Part shown: in pieces, positions 17,493-26,827 of the stretch | Layout of the letters: each line of letters opens with the position of its first letter | Position numbering within the stretch: the stretch's first letter is position 1 | Source of the DNA: Comamonadaceae bacterium | GTDB lineage: Bacteria; Pseudomonadota; Gammaproteobacteria; Burkholderiales; Burkholderiaceae_C | Direction of reading: 5' to 3' | Assembly (NCBI GenBank): GCA_021299875.1 | Contig: JAJTEW010000009.1 | Span: forward strand, 62,001-126,000 | Length of the DNA stretch: 64,000 nucleotides | Made by a program: the position numbers and the translations under genes | Notes under the pieces: generated by a model | Told to the model about the DNA's origin: nothing | Seen by the model: only the letters and a program-made list of their open reading frames with translations | Databases searched by the model: none

Positions 17493-18443
17493 ATGAGCGT
17501 TGTCATTCCCTCCATGTCAGACCGTGACGGCAAAATCTGGATGGACGGCCAGATGGTCGATTGGCGCGACGCCAAGATCCATGTGCTGAGCCATACCTTG
17601 CACTACGGCTGCGGCGCTTTTGAGGGCGTGCGTGCCTACAAAACCGGGCAAGGCACCGCCATCTTCCGCCTGCAAGAACACACCGAGCGCCTGTTCAACA
17701 GTGCCAAGATCTTGCGCATGAACATCCCCTTCACACAAGCACAGGTCAACGAAGCCCAGCGCGCCGTGGTGCGTGAGAACCATTTGGAATCGGGCTATAT
17801 CCGCCCTCTGACCTGGATTGGCGACAAAAAGTTGGGCGTCAGCCCCAAGGGCAACACCATCCATGTGATGGTGGCCGCCTGGACCTGGGGTGCTTACCTG
17901 GGTGAAGAGGGCATGAAGCGCGGCATCCGCGTCAAGACCAGCAGCTACACACGCCACCATGTCAACATCACCATGACGCAGGCCAAAGCGGTGAGCAACT
18001 ACACCAACAGCATTTTGGCCAACATGGAAGTGACCGACGAGGGTTACGACGAGGCCCTGTTGCTCGACACTTCGGGCTTTGTTTCTGAAGGCGCGGGCGA
18101 AAACATATTCGTGGTCAAAAACGGTGTGATCTACACGCCCGACTTGTCGGCCGGTGCCCTGAACGGCATCACCCGCAACACGGTGTTCCACATCGCCAAG
18201 GATTTGGGCCTGGAGATCGTGCAAAAGCGCATCACCCGCGACGAGGTCTATATTGCCGACGAGGCTTTCTTCACCGGCACCGCTGCCGAAGTCACGCCGA
18301 TTCGCGAACTCGACCGGATCGAGTTGGGCAAAGAAGGCTATGTGGGCAGCCGCGGCCCGATCACCGAAAAAATCCAGAGCGCCTTCTTTGACATCGTCAA
18401 CGGCCGCAACCCCAAGTACGCCCACTGGCTGACCCCAGTTTGA
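17493..18443 (+). CDS. ilvE: Branched-chain amino acid aminotransferase
   Basis: 316 residues, a fold-type IV PLP aminotransferase. GAFEGVRAYKT, the PLP-binding lysine in TMTQAKAVSNYTNS, EGAGENIFVVKNG and FFTGTAAEVTPIRELD are all present. It transfers the amino group between glutamate and the 2-oxo acids of valine, leucine and isoleucine. A start-proximal AAGGAC serves as ribosome-binding site. The small zinc-finger gene begins three bases after the stop. Confidence 0.96.
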   Translation: MSVVIPSMSDRDGKIWMDGQMVDWRDAKIHVLSHTLHYGCGAFEGVRAYKTGQGTAIFRLQEHTERLFNSAKILRMNIPFTQAQVNEAQRAVVRENHLESGYIRPLTWIGDKKLGVSPKGNTIHVMVAAWTWGAYLGEEGMKRGIRVKTSSYTRHHVNITMTQAKAVSNYTNSILANMEVTDEGYDEALLLDTSGFVSEGAGENIFVVKNGVIYTPDLSAGALNGITRNTVFHIAKDLGLEIVQKRITRDEVYIADEAFFTGTAAEVTPIRELDRIELGKEGYVGSRGPITEKIQSAFFDIVNGRNPKYAHWLTPV

Positions 18444-18446
18444 ACC

Positions 18447-18653
18447 ATGAGCAACGCATCTGTTGAACTGCTGGCCAACGACCTGAACCCTCAGGGCGGT
18501 GTGTTTTGCCCCAGCCCCAAGGCTGACATGAAAATCTGGAACAGCCACCCCAAGGTGTACCTGGACGTGGCCAAGACCGGCGAAGCCAAATGCCCGTATT
18601 GCGGCACGGTTTACAAATTGAAAGCCGGGGAGGTGGTGGGGCACCACCACTGA
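18447..18653 (+). CDS. Zinc-finger (zf-CHCC) protein
   Basis: 68 residues. The C-terminal region CPYCGTVYKLKAGEVVGHHH carries a CxxC pair, and an upstream FCP...HP pair supplies the remaining ligands, as in the NDUFS6-like zf-CHCC family. It lies three bases after ilvE, the usual arrangement in betaproteobacteria. The function is unknown; relatives assist respiratory complex I. Confidence 0.85.
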   Translation: MSNASVELLANDLNPQGGVFCPSPKADMKIWNSHPKVYLDVAKTGEAKCPYCGTVYKLKAGEVVGHHH

Positions 18654-18658
18654 TCAGC

Positions 18659-19543
18659 ATGACAGAGGGCACGGCCACCGTTGCCGATCAGGCCATGCTG
18701 CAAGACGTCACGGTCGTCATCGTCACCTTCAACAGTGCCCATTGCCTGCCCGAATTAGGTCGTCAACTTTCCGCTTGCCCCCATGTCATCATGGTGGACA
18801 ACGGCAGTGACGATGGCTGCGCCAAGGCTGTTGGGCAACACCTGACCAACGCTCAGGTGATCGCGCTGCCCCAAAACCTGGGCTTTGGCGCGGCCAACAA
18901 CCTTGCCTTAGCGCAAGTGCGGACCCCGTTTGCCCTGCTGGTCAACCCTGATTGCGAAATCTCTTTACATGCCATTTCGCAGCTTTTGCACACTGCCCGC
19001 CTGTGGCCAGACGCCGCCATGGTCGCCCCTCAACTGCTGCAAGCCAACGGCGCTCCCGAAATCAATTACCGCTGGCCCCATCTGCTGTGGCACAGCCGTG
19101 GCCCTGCCGTGACAGACGGTCCGGCCTGCGTCGGCTTTGTGTGTGGGGCAGCCATGCTGCTTCGCATGAGCGCCTTTGGTGGTCAATTTTTCGACGAACA
19201 ATTTTTCCTTTATTACGAGGACGATGACTTGTGCACCCGACTGTTCAACCAGCGGCAAGCCATGGTTATAGACCCTGCTGCCACAGCCACCCACCGCTCA
19301 CGCGGCAGCGTGCGTGGCAAGTATCCGCTGCGCAGTGAATACATTCGCGGCTATCACCACGCGCAATCCAAACTGATTTACGCCCACAAATACCAAAGCC
19401 GTCAAATCGCACTTCAGCAACAACGCAAGTTGTTGTGGCAAACCGCCATGACATTGCCCTTGAGAGTTTTGGCCTTCAATCCTCGATTGTTGGCCCGCAT
19501 GTGGGGGCGATTCAAAGGCGTGATGGACTGGAAAAAACCATGA
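18659..19543 (+). CDS. Family 2 glycosyltransferase (rhamnosyltransferase-like)
   Basis: 294 residues from ATG 18659. GT-A fold: VTVVIVTFNSAHCL, MVDNGSDDG, the NLGFGAANN segment, then VNPDCEI as the DxD-like site and FFLYYEDDDLCTRL as the catalytic ED pair. This pattern is common in rhamnosyl- and O-antigen glycosyltransferases. The stop overlaps the next glycosyltransferase start as ATGA. It opens the polysaccharide region. Confidence 0.88.
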   Translation: MTEGTATVADQAMLQDVTVVIVTFNSAHCLPELGRQLSACPHVIMVDNGSDDGCAKAVGQHLTNAQVIALPQNLGFGAANNLALAQVRTPFALLVNPDCEISLHAISQLLHTARLWPDAAMVAPQLLQANGAPEINYRWPHLLWHSRGPAVTDGPACVGFVCGAAMLLRMSAFGGQFFDEQFFLYYEDDDLCTRLFNQRQAMVIDPAATATHRSRGSVRGKYPLRSEYIRGYHHAQSKLIYAHKYQSRQIALQQQRKLLWQTAMTLPLRVLAFNPRLLARMWGRFKGVMDWKKP

Positions 19544-20319
19544 CCCAACCTACCCTGTGCATCGGCATCCTCACCATGAACGAGGCTCGCCGCATTGAGC
19601 AATGCATGCAAAGCGCCAAATTTGCCAACCAAATTGTGGTGGTGGACAGCGGCAGCACCGACGACACCGTCTCCATCGCTCAAGGCCTGGGTGCCCAAGT
19701 CCATACCCATGCTGATTGGCAAGGTTTTGCCGAACAAAGGAACCGCTTACTGCAATACTGCACTTGTGACTACATTTTCTTTTTGGACGCGGATGAGGTC
19801 ATCACGGCAGAGCTTCAGGGCGAAATACAGGCTGCAGTTTCCAGTGGCAAACAGGCCACATGGGAAGTTTTGTGGAACCAAGTGGCGTACGGAAGACCCT
19901 TGACCTTGATGAAGTCTACTGGTGGCGTGCAACGCATGTTTCCCACTGGCAATTTGGATCGTTTTGCTGGCGTGGTCCATGAGGAAGCAATTGTTCGAAA
20001 TGCCGCCACCCCAGTGATCAAGTTCAAAGGCAGATTGCTGCATTATTCCCGTGAGACGATTTATGGCAGTTTGCAAAAACTGGCGCAATATGCACAACTG
20101 GGTGCCCTCAAGCGTGCAGGAAAAGGTAAAGGCGGTGGCATCCTGCGTGGCTTTGCCTCTGCTTTTGCCAACTTTCTGCAACTGTATATTTTTAGACGCG
20201 GCTTTCTTTGTGGCGCAGAGGGATTTTTATTTTGTTTCTTTATCGCCCTCGAATGCTTTTTCCGCTACACGATGATTAAATATGATGGAAAACTGTTGAA
20301 AAAAACTGCCGCACGCTAA
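19540..20319 (+). CDS. Family 2 glycosyltransferase (WaaE/KdtX-like)
   Basis: 259 residues from ATG 19540. ILTMNEARRIEQC, VVVDSGSTDDTV, WQGFAEQRNRLL and FFLDADEVIT match the lipopolysaccharide core beta-glucosyltransferase WaaE/KdtX group. A hydrophobic C-terminal stretch (FLFCFFIALECFFRYT) may anchor it to the inner membrane. It is coupled to the preceding glycosyltransferase. GC content drops sharply near its 3' end, where the polysaccharide island becomes AT-rich. Confidence 0.88.
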   Translation: MTQPTLCIGILTMNEARRIEQCMQSAKFANQIVVVDSGSTDDTVSIAQGLGAQVHTHADWQGFAEQRNRLLQYCTCDYIFFLDADEVITAELQGEIQAAVSSGKQATWEVLWNQVAYGRPLTLMKSTGGVQRMFPTGNLDRFAGVVHEEAIVRNAATPVIKFKGRLLHYSRETIYGSLQKLAQYAQLGALKRAGKGKGGGILRGFASAFANFLQLYIFRRGFLCGAEGFLFCFFIALECFFRYTMIKYDGKLLKKTAAR

Positions 20320-20447
20320 TCTTCAATATAAAATCCAATGAAAAATTTTAACCTATAAATATTAAAAATCCTTTCTCTCAACATTGAGATCATGAATTAG
20401 CCCTATATTCGTATCAACATTAAATTTGGCAACTTCTATTTAGACCC
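20320..20447. other. AT-rich junction before the FkbM remnant
   Basis: A 128-base gene-free stretch, markedly AT-rich, marking the composition change between the high-GC glycosyltransferase genes and the lower-GC genes that follow. No clear promoter, terminator or repeat is seen. Confidence 0.5.
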
Positions 20448-21132
20448 GTGATGACGCTCAATTTAAATTTAGACGGCTGGCTCGATCGCTGGTTAAATCG
20501 TCAAAAACTCCGCAAAACTCTGGTGCTTCTCCAGAAAAATGGGTTTGCGATTTCGACAGTTTATGACATTGAGGCCAACAAGGGTCGTTGGTCACGGGAT
20601 ATAAAAAGGATCTTACTCAACTCCAACTTCTTTCTTTTTGAGGCCAAAGAGTCGCACCAAAAAAAACCAGTTTCCAGAGGTTTCTCTTTCTTCATTTGTG
20701 TACTTGGCTCGAAAGAGGAAACTCGGCGCTTTTATTCGATCGGCGGTACCGGTGACTCTCTGTATCTTGAAAAAACGAAACACTACGAGGAAGTCAAGTC
20801 TCGAGAAGTGACCACACGAACTTTGAAAGCTATAGTTGAGAAAAAAATTACCTGCACCAAGCTTTATCAAGCTTGATGTGCAGGATGCCGAGCTCGACAT
20901 CCTCAATGGGAGCGATGGACTTCTAGAGCAGTGCCATGTAATATATATGGAATGTCCTGTATTCGAATACAATGCAGGCATATCGACATTCGATGTCTAC
21001 ATTCAGTTCATGCTGAACAAGGGCTAGTTATCTATTCAGGTACTCGAACAACACTTTATCAATGGCGCATTGACACAGTTTGACATATTGTTCATTCGTA
21101 AGTCGTGCATAGATTCTATTTACACATCCTGA
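20448..21132 (+). pseudogene. FkbM-family methyltransferase, frameshifted and with an internal stop
   Basis: Three pieces of one FkbM methyltransferase. The first frame carries VYDIEANKGRWS, FFLFEAKESH and TGDSLYLEKTKHYEEV. At the A7 run 20841-20847 the frame changes, and the second frame continues with LPAPSFIKLDVQDAELDIL and MECPVFEYNAGIS. An in-frame TAG at 21025-21027 is followed in the same frame by VLEQHFINGALTQFDILFIRK up to TGA at 21130. The SAM motif reads DIEANKG where families usually have DIGANKG, another sign of decay. The next gene starts one base after this stop. Confidence 0.85.
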
Positions 21133-22119
21133 ATGCATATTCTAATCGTCAGTCATACCCAAATTCCCGTCGTTACCTATGGAGGTACTGAACGAGTGAT
21201 CTGGGACTTGGGCCAAGCACTTGTGGAAAACGGCCATCGTGTCACTTATCTTGTCGCAACCGGTTCAGTATGCGCTTTCGCAAGCGTAATTCATATTGAT
21301 AACAGCATAGACCTGCGTCAACAGATTCCTGCGGATGTGGACATCGTACACTTCCACTTCCACCCTAATTTTGATCTTGACCAAGAATTAGGGCGTCCTT
21401 ATATTTTTACCGAACACGGGAATTCTGGAGAAAATCGTAAACTGCCTTTAAATGCCGTTTTCCTTTCTGCGAACCACGCCGAGCGCCACGGCTCAAATCA
21501 GTTTGTCTATAACGGCTTGGACTGGCGACATTATGGGTCCGTCGATTTCAAGCGATCGCGCAACTATTTCCATTTTCTTGGCAAGGCGGCTTGGCGCGTC
21601 AAGAACGTCTCCGGTGCAATTGACGTCGCCCTGATGGCGGGGCAAAGGCTGTCGGTACTGGGTGGAGACAGACTCAATTTCAAGCGAGGATTTCGGTTAA
21701 CGCTTTCGCCAAAAATTAGGTTCCACGGGATGGTGGGGGGCGACACCAAGTTCGACTTACTCAATGGTTCCGCGGGTCTGATTTTTCCTGTTCGTTGGCA
21801 TGAACCTTTCGGGCTCGCAGTGATTGAAAGCATGTATTTTGGTTGCGCAGTATTCGCAACACCCTATGGCGCTCTGCCAGAGATCGTAACTCCCGAGTGC
21901 GGGACGCTTTCTTCATCTGCACGCACCTTGGCTGAGGCAGTTAAGACACAAAACCTGGATCCACATGATTGCCATCAGCGGGCAATCGAATGTTTCAGCG
22001 CACAGACCATGTGCAAAAACTACCTCCTCAAGTACGAGCAAGCATTAACGCTGGATTGGCTCAACCCCTTACCACCTGAACTCCAACCCGGATTCAAAAA
22101 TCTACCTTGGGCCGCATGA
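21133..22119 (+). CDS. Family 4 glycosyltransferase
   Basis: 328 residues, GT-B fold. The N-terminus ILIVSHTQIPVVTYGGTERV is the acceptor-domain signature seen in mannosyl/galactosyl GT4 enzymes. The donor site has FPVRWHEPFGLAVIESMYFG, the EX7E motif, and GALPEIV. It directly follows the broken methyltransferase. It is convergent with the O-antigen-ligase gene. The AT-richer composition than the flanking core genome suggests the polysaccharide block was acquired or is rapidly exchanged. Confidence 0.88.
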   Translation: MHILIVSHTQIPVVTYGGTERVIWDLGQALVENGHRVTYLVATGSVCAFASVIHIDNSIDLRQQIPADVDIVHFHFHPNFDLDQELGRPYIFTEHGNSGENRKLPLNAVFLSANHAERHGSNQFVYNGLDWRHYGSVDFKRSRNYFHFLGKAAWRVKNVSGAIDVALMAGQRLSVLGGDRLNFKRGFRLTLSPKIRFHGMVGGDTKFDLLNGSAGLIFPVRWHEPFGLAVIESMYFGCAVFATPYGALPEIVTPECGTLSSSARTLAEAVKTQNLDPHDCHQRAIECFSAQTMCKNYLLKYEQALTLDWLNPLPPELQPGFKNLPWAA

Positions 22120-22195
22120 CTGCATACGAGGTTTTTCACACCGAGTCAAACCGTGCTTTACCTCGTCATTAGATGCGCCGATTGATAACTGAAAT

Positions 22196-23431
22196 TTAAA
22201 TCTCCTGTCTTAATACGGTATTTTGAGAATCGATTTTGTGATTCATTGCGACAAGCAATGCCATCATGAACAAGAAAAAGTGGCTTTCTCTGGAACTGAA
22301 CAAAGGCGAATTGATCATGCTGTCCACCAGCAGGATGCTGGTGAATGAGACCAGCAGCACTTTGCCTTGGGCGTGATCAGATCGCATCGCTACACGGTAA
22401 AGCGATGCCAGTAACGCAATGTACAGCAGCACCCCAATCAACCCATGGCTGGCACCAAAGAGCAAAAACTGATTATGTGGATGCCACCGGAAGATTTCAC
22501 ACCATTCTGGCTTGTCCAAAAATCGACAAATCTCTGTGTGGTACGCACCTGTGCCATGCCCCATGATGGGGCTTTCTGCCATCATCTTGGGTACGGTACG
22601 GTAGTTGTAAGCCCGGTGTCCAACGGACGACATCACATCCACATCGCGCTTACCAAACTCGGCCCAACTCAAGGCCATGCGCTCACGCATCCCGCTGGAC
22701 GATGCCAACACACCAGACACAATCAGCACAAGCACCGACAAACCGATCCACAGCTTCTTACCCTCCCATCGCATCAACATCCAAGACACCAACCCCGCCA
22801 ACAGCAACAACACCCCGGTTCGCCCCGAAGATAAGTGGGTAATGCTGAATCCCCCAAGCACTGCAACAAGCGACCAAAAAAGACTGGTTTGGCCAAGCCA
22901 CGGGCACTGCACTTTCGACAAAGCAAACACGATCAAGAAAGACATCATCACGTTCTGCGTGATGTAGTCCCCAAACACATGATGGGACAGACCCCAACCG
23001 GGCGTCTTGGTCACTGACCAAGGTAACACAAACCAAACATTCAGCCATGTGGAGGCCAAAATAAAAAGCATGGCCGCAACAAAAGCCCAAAGCGCTCTTT
23101 TCTGCCACTGTGGGAATCGCACCAACAAAAGCATCAACACAACTGCGCAACCAAACTTGGCGTATTTGCTCAAATCGACGGAGACCCAATGCCAAGGTGC
23201 AGGGGTGTAAAGCGTGCCGATCAACACCATGCCGAACAGCGCCATCAACCAAATACCCGGCCAACTCCAGACATCGCGCTTTAAATAAGCCGCACTGAGG
23301 GTCAACGCGAACAGCATCAAGACCAAAAGCAAGATGACATTCGATAACGCCATAGCGATCGGAAACAGCAAGAATAGCGCTGGGACCAGCCCACTCAAAG
23401 CGCGAACCATCATTTCCGCAGGAGATATCAT
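22196..23431 (-). CDS. O-antigen ligase-like (Wzy_C) membrane protein
   Basis: 411 residues with about eleven hydrophobic segments. The large periplasmic loop ends in FRWHPHNQFLLFGASHGLIG, the conserved His-bearing motif of the WaaL/Wzy_C family. Such proteins attach O-polysaccharide to lipid A core or polymerise it in the inner membrane. The presence of glycosyltransferases next door supports this. WaaL and Wzy are hard to separate by sequence, so the exact role is open. Confidence 0.85.
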   Translation of the reverse strand: MISPAEMMVRALSGLVPALFLLFPIAMALSNVILLLVLMLFALTLSAAYLKRDVWSWPGIWLMALFGMVLIGTLYTPAPWHWVSVDLSKYAKFGCAVVLMLLLVRFPQWQKRALWAFVAAMLFILASTWLNVWFVLPWSVTKTPGWGLSHHVFGDYITQNVMMSFLIVFALSKVQCPWLGQTSLFWSLVAVLGGFSITHLSSGRTGVLLLLAGLVSWMLMRWEGKKLWIGLSVLVLIVSGVLASSSGMRERMALSWAEFGKRDVDVMSSVGHRAYNYRTVPKMMAESPIMGHGTGAYHTEICRFLDKPEWCEIFRWHPHNQFLLFGASHGLIGVLLYIALLASLYRVAMRSDHAQGKVLLVSFTSILLVDSMINSPLFSSRESHFFLFMMALLVAMNHKIDSQNTVLRQEI

Positions 23432-23615
23432 TTGGTTATTTTATGATTGATGTTTAATTATTATTTTAAAGCCAGTCTGATCATTAAAATCAACCTGTAT
23501 GCAAAACGAGAGGTTTTCAAAACAACCCGAATGGGGCGACCGAAAAATAAATAAATTTATTTTTTAACTTCAAATTGGCCAGGCCTTGTTGGATTTGCAT
23601 TTCAAAATCTGTGCT
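23432..23615. other. AT-rich gap with short dyad
   Basis: 184 bases with no gene. It contains runs of A/T and a short symmetric AAATAAATTTATTT near 23547. It probably holds the promoter of the O-antigen ligase gene, but no confident -35/-10 pair could be chosen. Confidence 0.35.
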
Positions 23616-24182
23616 TTATTGAACAGGCAGTGGATAAACCCCCAAGGTTTTGAATCCCAACAACCCTTCGAGGTCAAATGCAATGTCCCATGCCAGGCGC
23701 ACGGGCAATAGTTTTTTCACCATGCAAGCCTCTGTTTTCCGGTCTACAAGGTAACCGCCTGCGCCTTTTTCGCGGGTCAAGCAAACGGCCAGACTGTGAA
23801 CCCCCATTTTCCTCACAGGCCACCATTTCCCATGGTTCACGCTGCTCAACCGTAGCATGTTCCATGGCCCGCTCCAAAATGCCTTTGATGCCGTCATCGT
23901 GTTTGACATTGTCTTCAAGAATCAGGGCACACCTTGCATCCGTTTCCAAAAAATTGCGCACACACTGAATGCGACTCTTACAACAATCTAACTCTCTGGG
24001 CGCCCAACGCCAATCGTTTAGGCATATGTAAAACCAGTCCGAAAAGTGCCCATTGGGGCAAGGCAATTGCGTGCCCTGCACAGCTGATTGATATAAGGGA
24101 TGGGCACCTGCACCAACTCGCCATCCATGCGTGCCATACGTTCAGTGGCACCGTCCATTTTTATGGCGCATGTGAATAATGC
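23616..24182 (-). pseudogene. Family 25 glycosyltransferase remnant with two frameshifts
   Basis: Family-25 (LPS biosynthesis) pieces occur in three frames in order. An N-terminal piece (GATERMARMDGELVQVPIPY) changes frame near 24090. The middle (GHFSDWFYICLNDWRW, ARCALILEDNVKHDDG) changes again near 23875. The C-terminal piece (MLRLSSVNHGKWWPVRKMG, AVCLTREKGAGGYLVDR, LAWDIAFDLEGLLGFK) runs to 23616. The acidic pair that should read EDD is EDN. The start is not intact. I infer an inactivated glycosyltransferase. Confidence 0.75.
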
Positions 24183-24288
24183 AGAGGCGACTGGACTCAT
24201 GTTGACGGGTATCAATCAGGTATGCGCTGTTGGATTCTAGACGTGGATCAAGCCCAAGTATCACATCCCGAATGATCGTAAGGCCGCT

Positions 24289-24447
24289 CTACAAATAAAT
24301 GCGGATGCAACATTGAGGTGTTTGCAAATTGCTCAAGCCGCTTTGCCCGTCCTGAGCATGTTCTACCTCAAACCCGTTTTGTGTCAGATACTCTGCCACC
24401 AAGTCAACCCCGCTTGCATCGTCCTCGATCAACAATAGTTGTTGCAT
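24289..24447 (-). pseudogene. Response-regulator receiver stub
   Basis: From ATG 24447 the product begins QQLLLIEDDASGVDLVAEYL then NGFEVEHAQDGQSGL, which is the first half of a receiver domain (acidic pocket present). It ends after about 52 residues with unrelated sequence, before the phosphorylated Asp would appear. It is a truncated remnant, next to the broken family-25 glycosyltransferase. Confidence 0.7.
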
Positions 24448-24507
24448 CTGGACACCATCGCTTGCTGCAAGTGCGCCCTCGTGTGGCAAAAGAAAAGATG
24501 CGTAAAT

Positions 24508-25854
24508 TTACCCGTTTGACCGCGCATGCACCCGCGCCGCCAACGCCACCAACACCAACACCGGCACACCCAACCAAGCCGTGGCTGTGAAAAAATGGGC
24601 ATAACCATAGGCGTCAACAAAGTCGCCCGAAAAGCCTGCGATGAACTTGGGCAAGAGCAGCATCATGGAGCTGAGCAGGGCGTATTGGGTGGCCGAATAG
24701 CTGATGTTGGTGAGCGATGACAAATAAGCGATGAAGGCGGCTGAGGCAATGCCGCTGGCCAGGTTATCGGCCGAGATGACCCAGACCAACGCCTGCACAT
24801 CGTGCCCCACGCCACTGAGCCAAACAAACAACAAGTTGCTGGCCGCACTGAGCACCGCGCCCAGCATGAGCACGCGCATGACCCCGAACCGCGCTGACAG
24901 CAGGCCGCCAACAAAGGCCCCCACCAAGGTCATGATGACGCCGTACACCTTGGTCACGCCGGCCACCTCGCTTTTGGTGAAACCCATGTCCACATAAAAC
25001 GGGTTGGCCATGATGCCCATGACCACATCACTGATGCGGTAGACAGAGATGAGTGCCAGCAGCAGCACCGCCTGCCAGCGGTAACGCAGCCAAAAATCGG
25101 CGAAGGGCTCGAGCACCGCGCCTTTGAGCCACTCCGCGACATTGCGTGCGGGTTTGAAAGGTGCGGGCACCGGTTCGGGCGAGCCCAGCACCACCAGCAT
25201 GCCCGGAATCATGCTCAGCGCCATGACCAAGTAACCCGCTTGCCAAGCCGACTGGGCATAGCCCGTGGTTTCTTCGCCTTGCGCCCAGGCGGCGATCCAC
25301 AACACGCCCGCCCCAGCCCAGATCATGGCCAAGCGGTAACCGGTTTGGTAACTGGCAGCCAAGGCGGCTTGGGCATTCACCTCGGCCGACTCGATGCGGT
25401 AGGCGTCCAGTGCAATGTCTTGGGTGGCCGAGGCGATGGCGACCGCCACAGCGCAAGCCACCAAGGGACCCAGCAACTGAGATGGGTCATTGAGCGCCAT
25501 GCCCACCAAACCGCCAGCAATGACGATTTGCGACAGCAGCAACCAGCTGCGCCTGCGCCCCAACAGCCGCGTGAGCCAAGGAATGGGCATGCGGTCCACC
25601 AGCGGTGCCCACATCCATTTCACCCCATAGGCCAAACCCACCCAACTGAGGTAGCCAATCGTGCTGCGGTCAATGCCCGCCTCGCGCAACCTGAAACTGA
25701 GTGTACCCAGCACCAGCAGCAAAGGCAGGCCGGCAGCAAAGCCCAGCGCCAGCATGCGCAAGCTGGCGGGCTGTAAATACAAGCGCAGCGCCTGTCGCCA
25801 AGTGCGCACAGTGGCGGGCGTGGCGGGCTTGTGTGGGGCAGCAGTTTCAAACAT
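24508..25854 (-). CDS. ampG: AmpG-type muropeptide permease (MFS)
   Basis: 448 residues from ATG 25854, with twelve or more hydrophobic segments. GFAAGLPLLLVLGTLSFRL, SWVGLAYGVKWMWAPLVDR, ASATQDIALDAYRIE and the late LSSLTNISYSATQYALLSS are diagnostic of AmpG. It imports anhydromuropeptides released by cell-wall turnover for recycling, and can influence beta-lactamase induction. It is divergent from the M48 protease gene. Confidence 0.92.
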   Translation of the reverse strand: MFETAAPHKPATPATVRTWRQALRLYLQPASLRMLALGFAAGLPLLLVLGTLSFRLREAGIDRSTIGYLSWVGLAYGVKWMWAPLVDRMPIPWLTRLLGRRRSWLLLSQIVIAGGLVGMALNDPSQLLGPLVACAVAVAIASATQDIALDAYRIESAEVNAQAALAASYQTGYRLAMIWAGAGVLWIAAWAQGEETTGYAQSAWQAGYLVMALSMIPGMLVVLGSPEPVPAPFKPARNVAEWLKGAVLEPFADFWLRYRWQAVLLLALISVYRISDVVMGIMANPFYVDMGFTKSEVAGVTKVYGVIMTLVGAFVGGLLSARFGVMRVLMLGAVLSAASNLLFVWLSGVGHDVQALVWVISADNLASGIASAAFIAYLSSLTNISYSATQYALLSSMMLLLPKFIAGFSGDFVDAYGYAHFFTATAWLGVPVLVLVALAARVHARSNG

Positions 25855-25939
25855 GGGCAGATTATCGGTTGCTGCGCAGCACGGCGAAAAGCACCTTGGG
25901 CTGTGGCAAACCCGAAGCATTCGTTATGATTTGCAAACC

Positions 25940-26812
25940 ATGTGCTTTATTTGCGATTTCAAAACCTCGGCAGTCGATGCCACCCCACCCTCGGACTCAC
26001 CTCGTTGGCAAGCCCGCCGTGCCTTCCTGCTGGCCGCTGGCGCCACTGCAGCTGTGGGTACCACAGGCGCCTTGGCCCAGGTGGATGTGGGCTCAGCGTC
26101 TGGCCTTCGCAAATTGGTGCCTGCCGAGACCCTCGAAAACTCGGCGCAGCAACAGTACACGCAGGTCTTGGCCGAAGCCCGCGCCAAAGGCGCTCTGGCA
26201 CCGGACGACCACCCCCAGTTGCAGCGCCTCAGAGCCATTGCCAACAAACTGATTCCGCACTGCACCCCCTGGAACCCCCGTTCGAGGGACTGGCGTTGGC
26301 AAGTCAACTTGATTGGCAGCAAACAAATCAACGCCTGGTGCATGCCCGGCGGCAAGATCGCTTTTTACACCGGCATCTTGGACCAGCTGAAACTGACGGA
26401 CGACGAAGCAGCGATGATCATGGGGCATGAGATGGCGCACGCTTTGCGCGAACATGCCCGCGCGCGACTGGCCAAAAGCCAGGCCACCAGCTTTGGTCTG
26501 TCCATCGCCTCGCAGCTCTTGGGTTTGGGCGCATTGGGCGATGCTGCAGCCAACTTGGGCACGCAGCTGCTCACTCTGAAGTACAGCCGCGATGACGAAA
26601 CCGAATCCGACTTGGTGGGCCTTGAAATTGCCGCACGCGGTGGCTACAAGCCCGAAGCCAGCGTGAGCTTGTGGCAAAAAATGCAATCGGCCAGCGGCAA
26701 TGGCGGGCCATCTTTTTTATCCACGCACCCCAGCGGCAGCAATCGCATCGAAGAGCTTCAGGCCAACCTGCCTAAAGTCCAGCACTTGTACGAGCAAGCC
26801 CGCAAAAGCTGA
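25940..26812 (+). CDS. M48-family metalloprotease with Tat-like signal
   Basis: 290 residues from ATG 25940. Residues 25-47 (ARRAFLLAAGATAAVGTTGALAQ, split by RR at 26-27) look like a twin-arginine or strong Sec signal. The zinc motif HEMAH is at 163-167 and the third ligand Glu lies in ETESD (220-224). It resembles LoiP/BepA-like periplasmic proteases that handle outer-membrane proteins. The gene diverges from ampG and is convergent with the MBL hydrolase. Confidence 0.87.
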   Translation: MCFICDFKTSAVDATPPSDSPRWQARRAFLLAAGATAAVGTTGALAQVDVGSASGLRKLVPAETLENSAQQQYTQVLAEARAKGALAPDDHPQLQRLRAIANKLIPHCTPWNPRSRDWRWQVNLIGSKQINAWCMPGGKIAFYTGILDQLKLTDDEAAMIMGHEMAHALREHARARLAKSQATSFGLSIASQLLGLGALGDAAANLGTQLLTLKYSRDDETESDLVGLEIAARGGYKPEASVSLWQKMQSASGNGGPSFLSTHPSGSNRIEELQANLPKVQHLYEQARKS

Positions 26813-26827
26813 GCACCCCGGCGCGCT

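Noticed and set aside
24018-24215. Independent small gene upstream of the family-25 remnant
   Set aside because: Its sequence fits the N-terminus of the same glycosyltransferase, so it was merged into the pseudogene.
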